DNA from: Apostichopus leukothele
Taxonomy: Eukaryota > Echinodermata > Holothuroidea > Aspidochirotida > Stichopodidae
Assembly: GCA_010014835.2 (NCBI GenBank)
Contig: JAAAKB020000014.1
Location: 164,632 to 213,452 of the forward strand
Direction of reading: 5' to 3'
DNA: 48,821 nucleotides
Numbering within the stretch: position 1 is the stretch's first letter; each line of letters opens with the position of its first letter. Positions 35,601-45,723 of the stretch are shown in pieces. The position numbers were made by a program, and so were the translations under genes. The notes below the pieces were generated by a model. That model saw nothing but the letters and a program-made list of their open reading frames with translations. It was not told where the DNA came from and did no database searches.

Positions 35601-37081
35601 CATGCCTCGCACTCTATCGCTATTCGGTTGGCATACCCATGCATACCTTAAGGTTACTGTTACTGGTTAGTAGACAGAACAATACATGAATACCAAAAAA
35701 CCTTCAAGTCATGGCCTTAAACAATGCATTTAAGTACAAAAATAGGTCACTTTTGTGACAATGCAAATGGTAACTCTTTGAGTGTGTCTGGCCATAGGTG
35801 GAATACAATATGAAAGACAAACATGTCCTTGAATCTTAAATTTGCTTCACAACAACAACAATAATAACACAAGGATTTGACTGCTCCATATAGTCTACAC
35901 GTCTCTTAAAGTTTCTGCAAACTAGAGAAAATCTCAGGACTAAATAACTGACTTTTTATCGTCTCCTTTTTTCGATGGCAGTTTCATTAGAACAGCTATG
36001 GAGGCGTGCAATGATTCTATCATAGCACTACCTGTGGGTTTGAATAAACACACAATATCATCACTAACCTGGATTTGATTTCTTATACTTAAGGAATGTT
36101 GATGCTGAATCAAATTTGAATGTTTTACAACCTCTTTATTAATATTATTAAATAATGATAGTGTTATTCGTAATAACACATTTTAAACATGCAAGCAGAA
36201 CATGCTCTTAATTACTGCAACTTAACTAGTACTTGAACAGATGAGAATAATTAGGATAACCCATTAAAATATATTACTAGATTATAATAGTTTGCTCAGA
36301 ATGGAAAATTATGTCAGAACTATTGGCTTCTGTGTGTTAGTACCAGGAATAAGAAAGTTTTTCTCCTAATGAAATTCCTTTTGTGGTATATATATATACC
36401 AAAATCAACCAATTTACAATGATCAGGATAACATAACAGCTAATGAATACATGAGAACAAAGAGCTCTAATAAGATGTAAAAACTTGAAGGATTTTCTAT
36501 GGATTAAACTTGTTTTTTGAACATACAAAACTATCGACTAATACAGGGAACTAGTCAACCGTTTACCAATGAACAGGATGTATGGTAACTGATTGTTTTG
36601 TTCAATCAGAACCTGCTATAAACCTGAAATAACAACACCAGTGGCTGCGTCGACTTGATCGGCAGACCTGATGAGGAATGACATTATCTTCACATCCTCG
36701 ACATTTATCTGTCCCTTCTTCCGTCCTCATGTTTTGCTTGCCTATCAACTCATCTGATTAGAAGAAGACGGTTTTATTTTACAACTATATTTGCAACAAC
36801 GATATCATCATCTGTTTCCCGCCTGCTAAAACAATTACACATATAAATGAAGCTGTTTTATCAAAGTTGATTAGTCTCGGTATAAGCATTGGCCGTATGC
36901 AACACACTGCTCAAAACTCAACGACAGTGGTCTACAGACAGACTTAAACACACAGGTCCACAGACACAAAAGTATGACATCAAATCCCAAGCCAACAACA
37001 GAAGGCCAAGTAATCAACAGTGTAGACTCAACACTGTAGATCATACTGTAATCACTGTAGATCAACACTGTAGATCACATA
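29629..37081. other. Long gene-poor intronic region
   Basis: No gene is confirmed. There is an exon-like minus-strand segment at 30754-30827 (acceptor ACTGTCACAG, donor GTAATT) and a few unassigned frames; the longest is 103 codons at 33704-34015 and shows no family motif. G/C runs lie at 31705-31719 and 34592-34615. AATAAATTCAATTCAATTGA near 34635-34655 resembles the LINE-like tail at 41941. Confidence 0.45.
37017..37078. repeat. Short tandem of CACTGTAGATCA-like units
   Basis: CACTGTAGATCA or close variants occur about four times just before the truncated SINE copy. Confidence 0.7.
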
Positions 37082-37198
37082 CAATCATTTATAGGTCCCG
37101 AGTTCGAGTCACTCCAAGATTAATGTATGTCGTCCAGTTACAGAATTGTTGACAATTGACAATTCATAATCATGGACGTTAAATATGAATCTAAGAGA
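37082..37198 (+). mobile_element. Truncated copy of the 27.3-kb SINE, cut by the gap
   Basis: From CAATCAT onward it matches the full copy: GGTCCCGAGTTCGAGTCACT with the B box, then AATGTATGTCGTCCAGTTAC and GTTAAATATGAATCTAAGAG, stopping at the N run. The A-box half is absent. One internal duplication (TTGACAATTGACAATTC) distinguishes it. The tail would lie in the gap. Confidence 0.85.
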
Positions 37199-37298
37199 NN
37201 NNNNNNNNNNNNNNNNNNNNNNNNNNNNNNNNNNNNNNNNNNNNNNNNNNNNNNNNNNNNNNNNNNNNNNNNNNNNNNNNNNNNNNNNNNNNNNNNNN
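37199..37298. other. Assembly gap (100 N)
   Basis: Exactly 100 N of unknown true length, starting inside a SINE copy. This points to repeat-induced assembly failure. Confidence 0.98.
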
Positions 37299-37855
37299 CT
37301 TACGACTAACTATCATGCACTCTACTTAGAGTATTTTACGGTAGAAAGGAAAGCTTATAAAAATGGATTCCTAAAGTCAATATGATATTTTAATGTACAC
37401 CTGTCAAGAAGCATTATTACCTCAAGAGATTTGCATTAATAATTATTCAACTGAGTATATGCATTAATTAGCTATTCATGTCTATTGTTTTTGTGGTGAA
37501 CAAATGAGAATTACTTTTAATAGCAGTTTATCTCTATGGGTAATACTATTACCTTTATTGATAATATTATTCTTCTATATTGATAATATTGATGATATAC
37601 TTATATTGATAATATCATTAGGTGAGAACGGCCCTATCAGCATTATACTGTATAGTTTAAATCATCTATGCTTAATGCTAACCTAGCAGCTTTTCTCTCT
37701 TCCACTGTGTGGTGCAAATACTCTGAGAGAAATTTAAAATCAAGACAACTTAACCTTGAGACTTTTCAAAACATTAAACAGCATAAAACATTAGATGTTT
37801 CTATGGTAATAAAGTATCTTAATGTGTAATGCATGAATAGTGTTTATTGATTGAT
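37299..37855. other. AT-rich stretch, no gene seen
   Basis: It contains TATTGATAATATTGATGATA-like simple sequence (37557-37615). No coding exon is supported. Confidence 0.5.
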
Positions 37856-38262
37856 TATATTATTGAAGGATTGCATCGATACAGTTTTTCTTTTGAATCT
37901 GTGATATATTCTTTGAAATCTATGTAAATATCCAATTGTGTCCTTCATTATTTTCTCAATACCAACAAATGAAAACCAAGCTAAAACCAAGCTTATATTA
38001 TTGAAGGATTGCATTGATAAAGTTTTTCTTTTGATTCAGTGATATTTTCTTTGAAATCTATGTAAACATCCTATTGTGTCCTTCATTACTTTTTCAATAC
38101 CAACAAATGAAAACCAAGCTAAAGCCAAGCTTATATTATTGAAGGATTGCATCGATACAGTTTTTCTTTTGAATCTGTGATATTTTCTTTGAATCTATGT
38201 AAATATCCAATCTTGTCCTTCATTACTTTTCAATACCAACAAATGAAAACCAAGCTCAGACC
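37856..38262. repeat. Tandem triplication, 138-bp unit
   Basis: TTGAAGGATTGCATCGATA starts at 37863, 38001 and 38139, exactly 138 bases apart each time. Each unit ends in CAACAAATGAAAACCAAGCT. Copies differ by only a few substitutions and single-base indels, so the expansion is recent. Confidence 0.95.
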
Positions 38263-40169
38263 ACAAGAAAAAAAACAAAAACAAACAAAACAAGCTTGCA
38301 GAGTCACCATTGACAAGTGAAATATGGCGACTAGGTACTTTGTTTTACAGGTTTGAAAGATAGTCTCAATGCCCGGGCGAAGCCCGCAGTAAAATAATAT
38401 TTGTAAATAACTCCATGAATGGATATCCCCCATTCTAACCAATAAAATTGTGATTACAAATGCTTACCTGCTCGTAAGTGTGACTTTATTATTAAACTGT
38501 TTACCAATACTAGAAATTTCTGTTTCCCGAAATTTTTAAAGTTATGACTTTATATTTTTGGCCATGTTTTATTCTCAATTTTGTTGTGATTTTTGTGCAA
38601 CCAAGTAAACATTACATTTTCAGGAACATCGACTAAACATGCTGTTTTGATATAAGATACACAAAAGCAGAAGTGTATCACCTTGGATACGGTACCAAGC
38701 CTTAAATATTCCGATCGAAAAAAAACAACGTGTGTAGGCACTTAAAATGGTAGAATGAAAAGGAGGGGCAATGACCGGGGAGCCGGTCATGGAGGGCGCA
38801 CAGTGTTAAAGGGTTATCATGGACATTAAAGGCATGGTAGAACGGGTGCTAAGGTTGTGAGGAGACAGGTAAGCGAGGAGTGAAGTTAATATTGAGAATC
38901 GTAGATTTGGAAGGAAGAGTTAGTTGATGTTGACTCTGCTGTGGATCAGTGGTACGTGGGTGGTGCAGTGCTAAAATGTTGTTAATTTTTTCTTTTTGTT
39001 AGCTAGGTAGATTGGAGTGCATATGTTGATGGAGACAGGTAAGAGCAGGATTGAATTAATACATTTTACTTGGTTCTAATTTAATTATTTTACACTCGTT
39101 CTGTACTTTCTTCTTCAGATCTGATTTTTTTTTCCATACTATACGTTACAAACAAGATGGATTCACTAAACAGAAAATCATGAATGCAAACCTACCATGT
39201 CCATGCTAGTTTCATTTAAACCTTTTTTTATTCTTTCTTTTTTTAAATTTTTTATTACGATTTCAGTGTTAATCGTTACTAAATTTGTAGTTTACTATCT
39301 TGACGAGTAGAATTTCATTTCAAACAATTCAGTAAAAGGAAAAAAGTGAAATTTTTCCATAAACTTAATTCTCAGAAAGTCTTCATCAATTATAAATTAT
39401 TAAACATTCAGATTTGTGGTTAAAAGGCATTACAATTATTACACATAAACAGAACAAGCAGTATCTGCCTTAGTTCTCTCGAACGTAGTATTTCTTTGGC
39501 TAGGCTTTGCATGGCCTACATGACATTTCCTTTACCAAGAAATTCATGCAATTCTCTCATTATGGATGAAATTCTACTAATCAATCAAAACAGCTAGACT
39601 TTGATTCTATATTTAGCTATATATTCAACACTTCAATTCCAAATATGGGCTTGTAATATCTCATTTGGCATCTAATGCATCTCTTGTGATAACTGGATAT
39701 GAGTACTATAAACATTGACAACAATGTTCACTAGAGCATGGCTCACATGTATGTAACAGCTAAAGCTGTGTTTTGACCAACTCTGACCAAACCATGTCAT
39801 ATTCATACATTAATAATAGAATATGTTACAAATAATCCAAAGTTCTGAGTGATCTCAGTGGTTACATATAGTTTTGAGGCTCTTTTTGAGACATTTAGGA
39901 AATTTTCAAGTTTACTATTTATCATATGTTTCTCTCAAATTTTAATATGATGGTTTTATTTTAAAATTTGCAATCCTTTAAACGTTCTTCCTACTTTCAT
40001 ATTTCTAGAGCAACTTTCACTGCAGGTTTCACTGGAAACCTGCAGTAATGGAGAATCAGGCACCTTATAATTCCATGGTAGTACAAAGAGTGTGGCAAAT
40101 TTGATGTTTAATGCATACATGTCTGTTATTCAACACCTGACTGCGATAATATATAGTTGACCCTAATTC
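38263..40169. other. Non-coding stretch with two small inverted repeats
   Basis: An 8-bp perfect hairpin ATGACCGG/CCGGTCAT lies at 38771-38790 and a 12-bp perfect hairpin at 40019-40046. A degenerate direct duplication around GGAGACAGGTAAG occurs at 38861 and 39030. No gene is supported. Confidence 0.45.
40019..40046. other. Perfect 12-bp inverted repeat with 4-base loop
   Basis: ACTGCAGGTTTC, loop ACTG, GAAACCTGCAGT. No run of T follows, and no known element end is recognisable. Confidence 0.8.
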
Positions 40170-40760
40170 TATCTACTGTGAAAAGCATTATCATTCCCAG
40201 ATAAAAGCATTGTCATATTACATTGAAAGCATAGTTATTTCACAATGAGAGGATTATAATACTATGACATCGTCATGATGCCACAATGGAAGCATTGTCA
40301 TTCCACAATGAAAGCATTTTCACATTACAAATAAAGCATTATCCTTCAACAATGAAAGCATCATTTCTCCAATGAAAAGATTATCCTACTGCTATGACAG
40401 CAAGAAATGCTGCAATGAAAGGAATTACTATTTCACAATGAAAGCATTATTATTCCAAGATGAAAGCAAATTTTCTTCAGCACATTGATAACATTGTCAA
40501 TGTTCTACGGTCAACGCATTATCGGACTACAATGATAGCATTGTCGTTCTATATGACGAAAGCATTACTGGACCATAATGACAGAATGGTCATTCAACAA
40601 TGAAAGAATAAGAGAACTGCACCATGAAAAGCATTTTCATACAATGAGGCAGGCACTGACATCACACAATGGAAGCATTACCATACTATATGACAGCATT
40701 GTCATACCGCAACAAAATGATAAGAAGTCCAAAATCATGAAAGCATTATTAAAGCAAATA
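40170..40760. repeat. Degenerate array of AATGAAAGCATT units (~22-26 bp)
   Basis: More than twenty variants of CACAATGAAAGCATTNTCAT follow one another at spacings of about 20-28 bases across 590 bases, with many substitutions. It looks like an old eroded minisatellite. The 81-codon frame inside it is a by-product. Confidence 0.8.
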
Positions 40761-41429
40761 ACACCAGATTCAATGCAAAATCAAACAATAATCATAAAAA
40801 AAAAAAAATTAAAAATATTTTAAAAATTCAAAGAAATTTAACAATTCATGGTATAGTTGGTGAAATTTTAATTAACATTCAAATCTAATCTAGGATTTCT
40901 TTTTTCCGTTTCTTTTCTGTATCTTACATCCATTGATATCCCACAGGATATTAAACTTGAAGACTACTCAGAACTTGTCCCAAAAGGATGACTGCAGAGT
41001 TTGTAGACTTTATCTGTCAATATTTACGCTGATCAAGATTTAAAGGTTTGCAGTAGATGCTATTAAGACAGTTGTTTCCTTGTGGTCTCCAACTTCAATG
41101 AAAACCAACAATTGAAGTAATTATTACAATTTATTGCAATCCATCAAACTAAGACTTATGCATAGATTCTTTTCACAAATGACTTAGATATACATATCAT
41201 TCAGGTTGAAATTTTACCAGTAATTTATGGCTCTTTAACAACAACAAAAATTGGAAACCTAAACCCTTTTCATTAAATTCTGGATACTAGAAGGAAATTG
41301 AAAATGTTTCCATTAAGGAAAAGAAAAATTGCCATTTTGTGGAATTATTACACAGGTAATGATATCAACCACCTTCCCAAAATTCAACACAAAAACCCAC
41401 TTTATGGACGTATCCATAATGACCACACA

Positions 41430-41605
41430 GTAGCACATGTTGCCAAAGTAGCAAATATAGCCACACAGTAGTACATGTTACTACACATGTAGTACATGTA
41501 GTAACATGAAGTCACATACATGTACATGTAGTCACATGTACATGTAGTACAAGTACAGTACATGTAGTACAAGTACAAGTTCATGTAGTCACATATATAC
41601 TACAT
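41430..41605. repeat. Degenerate ACATGTAGTCACATGTA-rich repeat
   Basis: Overlapping ACATGTAGTA, GTACATGTAGTCACATG and GTACAAGTACA words. It leads directly into the regular 20-bp array and is probably its diverged flank. Confidence 0.75.
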
Positions 41606-41700
41606 GTGGGTCACACAGTAACACATGTGGTCACACAGTAACACATGTGGTCCCACAGTAACACATGTGGTCCCACAGTAACACGTGTGGTCACACAGTG
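41606..41700. repeat. 20-bp minisatellite, about five copies
   Basis: The unit GTGGTCACACAGTAACACAT repeats with an exact 20-base period and a few substitutions (CCCACAG for CACACAG). Further CCACAC/GTAC words continue to about 41780. Confidence 0.93.
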
Positions 41701-41829
41701 CGGAAAGCACCGTGTGCGGAGAATAACGGTACCCTGGCCACACTGTACGTAGTACTTGCAAATGTGGCCACACACTAGCACATATATTTAATTCACAAGT
41801 GAGAAGATAAGTTTCTTATTGGTAGGACT

Positions 41830-41972
41830 TGCTGTATATGTTTATATTACTGTATGTGTATCGCAGTCTATTGATACTTATACTATTGTTTTTTTTTCTG
41901 TTTAGGACCTGTGTAAGCCGAATTTCCGATTGTGGACAATAAATTCAATTCAATCAATAAATTCAATTCAAT
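41830..41972 (+). mobile_element. Possible 3' end of a truncated LINE
   Basis: A T-rich stretch, then GGACCTGTGTAAGCC, GTGGACAATAAATTCAATTC, and a short ATTCA-type tail. This arrangement resembles the 3' ends of 5'-truncated non-LTR elements in many invertebrates. No reverse-transcriptase coding sequence is present. The call rests on the tail pattern alone. Confidence 0.4.
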
Positions 41973-44470
41973 ATGGCCACACAGATCTTAGTAGATGGAT
42001 CTATTTACTGTATGCCATTATTATTGCTGTTGCATGTACATAGTACTGTAAAGGTGGCACTATTCTACTTTGCCACAAACAAAATCCTCTTTTTGCTTTG
42101 AAGAATTACCACCCTGGTTACTTTTCAAAACTGTAATAATTGCAAAATTCCCAAGGAAGATTCAGGGAATCATTTTGTTACGTAGTTATTTTACAGATGA
42201 TATTAAAATATTATTATTATGTAGTTTGTGTTCACTGAAAAACCCCAGGGTTGAATTCCACTTCCAAAGGTGGGTGCAGTATCACTTTGATTGGCTGGCT
42301 CTCTACTCGTTGCCACACAACTAACCGGTTCCAAAACTATAATTCAAATCAATAATAAAAATAACACCAGTTTCTAATTAACTGTTTCATTTTTCTCTCA
42401 TTCTTCTCAACAGTTCAAATCACACCTTCGATGCCTCTATTGTCATTTGTCTATGGAAAGGTGTGAACTTTAAATGCATATTTAGTCATAAATGAGCAAT
42501 ATTACAATTTCTGTCAATTCTAGTGTTTCCCACTTACACTGCAATCTTAATCAACTAAAATGTTTTGGGATTTTAGGATTGATCAGTACCAAAACTTAAC
42601 CTAAAGTCAGGGCAAGAGATAAACTGCTTTAATACAAAATCCATGAGGAAGGAACGTCACAGGTCAATTCAAACTTCATGCAAACTTTAATTTAACTTAA
42701 AACTATGAAGGTGGCATGCAACTACGAACGTACCCAATGTGGCAAAACAGACAAACACTACATGACACCCAAAGAACAAACAACACAAAACAAAAATATT
42801 GCAACAATCTTGAAAACCACAAAACAAAACAGGAAGGAAAAAAACATCAAAATATTCACACAGGCCAAATCAACAACCACTTTAAGCAAGATTCTGTGCT
42901 TGACTCGAAATTTTCGATCGCATCAGTTTATCCTTCACAATTTAACTGCTATAATCTAACATAAGGAAAAGTTGAAAAAAACTGAGGAAAAAAAAAACAT
43001 GCAGTTGTGCCTTTCACTTTTCAACTTCAGATGCTTTTCTCACGAGAGAAAAAAATCTGGCCAATTGGACCCACCTATCAATTTTTTTAAGAGGCCCAGC
43101 AAAAACTACAGATTTTCATTTCTCATCTAAATTTCTAAATTTTTCACATTTCTCTTCAAATTCTTCGTAGCGTGATATCTGAAAATGAGTCACTCCCCTG
43201 AATGGTTCTATAATCAGCTACTGTACAGGGTGTTTTTATTTTTTTCACTCTTTAACAGTGTGTATGTGGTATAACCATCAATAAAACATTTATGGTGGGT
43301 ACCTGAATGGTAGGGCACCTATATGGTAGGGCACCTATAGATGGCATGGTCTTAGGGCGGCACCTATATGGTAGGGCACCCATGGTATGGTCTTAGGGTG
43401 GCACCATGGAACAATTTCACACAATTCCACACACTCTCAATGAATGAGTTAAATGCAAAAGCATGAGACGATCGAGATATGTCTCTCTGTAAGAAAGCAA
43501 CATTGAATGAGTTTCATCTCCAAATCCCCAGCATGCAGTTTACAAGGCCTACTGAAGTTTATGTCACTGTGCCATTACAATAAAAAAGAGTGTAATTTGA
43601 GAAATCCAATTATTTGAAGAATGGGAAACCTTTTTTTCTTCTTTTTAGCACACTTGTTTGTTGTGTGGTTTATCTCTCTTGAAGGTTCTGTTTATATTAC
43701 AAAATTTTCACAGAAAAAATTAACCCAATCGACATTTCAATAATTGACCCCGGAGAAAATGACGGGGGAAGATGACATACTTAGAATTATTCTTCCGACA
43801 TTTTCCTCTCTATACCCAAACCCATCTCTGGACACCTTCAATTCATGTTAAATCTATGAAACTGTCATTTACAATCTTAACACCCTGCCTGCCAATCTTC
43901 CAGTCTAAAATAACATTTAAATGTAGCACAACAAAGACATTCCCAAAACCTTCTGACCAAATCTAAGGACGTTTTTTTATCAAACTGTTGTCTTTGTAGA
44001 CAAACAGTACATGTGCAAATGATTACAAATGAAGAGCACACATCCTGTGTGAAAGCAAACTCAGTGTGCTGGCATGATATACCAAAAAGCCTTAGGTACA
44101 GTAGCTCTGCAAAAAAATATGACAAAAAAAATGGGTGAAAGATACTGAAAAACTATTCAAAAGTGAACCAAACAGATAGTAATGAAATAGACACAAAAAA
44201 CCAAACAAAGGTGAAGAAAAATGTTGCTGAATATGAATTCGAACAACAATGTGCTTGAGATGATAAATCCATTGTTCTCCATGCTCGATCAACAGTTTGC
44301 ACTTGTACATGTACAGCTCGACAAATCTTGTGGATCCCAAATTTGTCACAAAACCTTCGGCTACCGTGACGACCAGACACAGTGTGATGCAAGACGCAAT
44401 TCGCCTACTGTATTTTTTTTTGGCATGCAGTTTTGGGGGTTGCAAGAGCTTTACCCATCATGCATCTTAC
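41973..44470. other. Non-coding stretch, CACNB intron
   Basis: A small minisatellite lies at 43285-43410. The Lys/Asn/Gln-rich frames around 42705-42964 come from A-rich sequence. No exon is supported. Confidence 0.45.
43285..43410. repeat. Minisatellite of GGTAGGGCACCTATAT units
   Basis: GGTAGGGCACC occurs three times, followed by TATATGGTAGGG or GGCATGGTCTTAGGG variants, giving a nested pattern with periods near 18 and 55 bases. Confidence 0.8.
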
Positions 44471-44560
44471 CTGTCGTAAAAGACTATTAGAACTGGTATC
44501 TGAGAAGCTGCCATTTGTGTGCTTCATACGCCCTTTCTTTCGAGCTCCTTTGCCAACAAT
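44471..44560 (-). CDS. CACNB: CACNB N-terminal exon (GKGARKKGR...SNSLLRQ)
   Basis: Thirty codons, phase 0 on both sides, with acceptor GGGACCACAG and donor GTAAGA on the minus strand. The peptide begins IVGKGARKKGRMKHTNGS and ends FSDTSSNSLLRQ. Vertebrate CACNB2 has GKGARRKNRFKGSDGS and SSDTTSNSFVRQ at this place, just before the GSADSY segment. The exon belongs to the long N-terminal isoforms. The exon with the start codon should lie further right and was not found between here and 48821. Confidence 0.85.
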
Positions 44561-45321
44561 CTGTGGTCCCAAAGGAAATTTTAGACAAGAGTGAGATAAT
44601 ATCATGATAAAGCTCAGAGAGACAGAGGAGGGGGGAGATGACAACTAAAACTGATGATGAGAGAAACGGGGAAGGTTGAGAGCTCCGCAAAAAAAGAGAG
44701 AGAGAGAAAGAAAAAGAGAGTACGGAGGAATAGGCTTGCCCATGATTAATATCAACCTGTTCCAAACTGAATGTGATGATTGTTACAATTCATCTCTTGG
44801 TCTCTTCCATCCATCTGCTGTGGCTGTGGCAGTTACAGTCGATTTGGTTGTTCGTAATTACGATACTATAGCAACTTATACTTCTGTGTTCAAATGTGAC
44901 ATCTTCAGCTACAGGGATCTATTACTATATTGATGATCTTATCAAGTACATCAACTATAAATGTCAGTTATGTCTCTTTATCTAAAGACCTCTGTAGATG
45001 CAAACTGATTTTATCGGGGAAAGTGGGGAAGTTGTTTCGTGCAACATATGCTTGTTTATGTTCCTATAAACATTGTTGGATTTATCGCGCGTGATTATCA
45101 AGACTTCTCTTTACAGAATAATGAAGTAAAACCCTGATGAACAACAGTATTGGCTGAAATACACATTTGGAGTTTTTTAACAATTCACATAAGCCTATGA
45201 GGCTTTTCACTGAGTAATGGTAGGGACAGTGTGAAGTTTGTTTTTAACATCATGCCAAATAACAGGTGGTACGTGAGATGATTAGTTAATAGTTACGCAA
45301 ATGAAATGAACAAAGAAATTT

Positions 45322-45392
45322 TGGGCTGGAACAGGATTTGAACCAGTAACATCTGGTTACAAGCCCTGGGCTCTACTATAAGCTATCCAGTC
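45322..45392 (-). mobile_element. tRNA-Thr(UGT)-like pseudogene or SINE head
   Basis: On the minus strand the acceptor-stem strands GACTGGA and TCCAGCC pair at six of seven positions. A GCTT...GAGC D-arm follows, then CTTGTAA as the anticodon loop (anticodon TGT), and a T-arm with B box GGTTCAAATCC. The anticodon stem pairs poorly, so it is probably not a working tRNA. A 5' relic of a tRNA-derived SINE or a tRNA pseudogene both fit. Confidence 0.55.
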
Positions 45393-45652
45393 TTTTGTTG
45401 ATGATGTTCCTTACATTTTGTAAGGCTTATTTTTGATAGTTCCAGGTATAAGTTGGGTAACGGTAAGCCGGGCCTTATACTAGTAACGTTAAACCGAGCG
45501 TAAACATGAAAGTCTTCATAAATAGTCTTCAAAAGCGGATATTTGATTATAAGTTCCTTTTTATTAACTCTTGGTATATAAACTCAACGATGAATACAAC
45601 TATAACTTTGGATGGTTAAAATACACCAACATAAATGCTAATTATAAATGTT

Positions 45653-45723
45653 ATACGTCTGTAGGCTTCGGGAGACAAACTTAAACTCCCCGATACGTCT
45701 TTGGGAGACAAACTTAAACCCCT
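45653..45723. repeat. Two-copy direct repeat (ATACGTCT...GGGAGACAAACTTAAAC)
   Basis: ATACGTCT recurs after 40 bases and GGGAGACAAACTTAAAC after 33 bases, so the copies differ by a seven-base indel. Confidence 0.8.

Noticed and set aside
36655-36760. Minus-strand ATG with a short Cys-containing frame (MRTEEGTDKCRGCEDN...)
   Set aside because: The only nearby GT donor is weak, and the 42-codon frame shows no similarity to CaV-beta N-termini.
40578-40823. 81-codon plus-strand frame
   Set aside because: It lies within the degenerate AATGAAAGCATT array and reads its units.
42705-42964. Two overlapping Lys/Asn/Gln-rich frames
   Set aside because: They come from A-rich sequence; two frames are open at once and neither has a recognisable motif.
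44092-44445. 117-codon minus-strand frame next to the N-terminal CACNB exon
   Set aside because: It does not join in phase with exon 44471-44560, has no CaV-beta similarity and is Phe/Ser/His-rich as expected from T-rich DNA.
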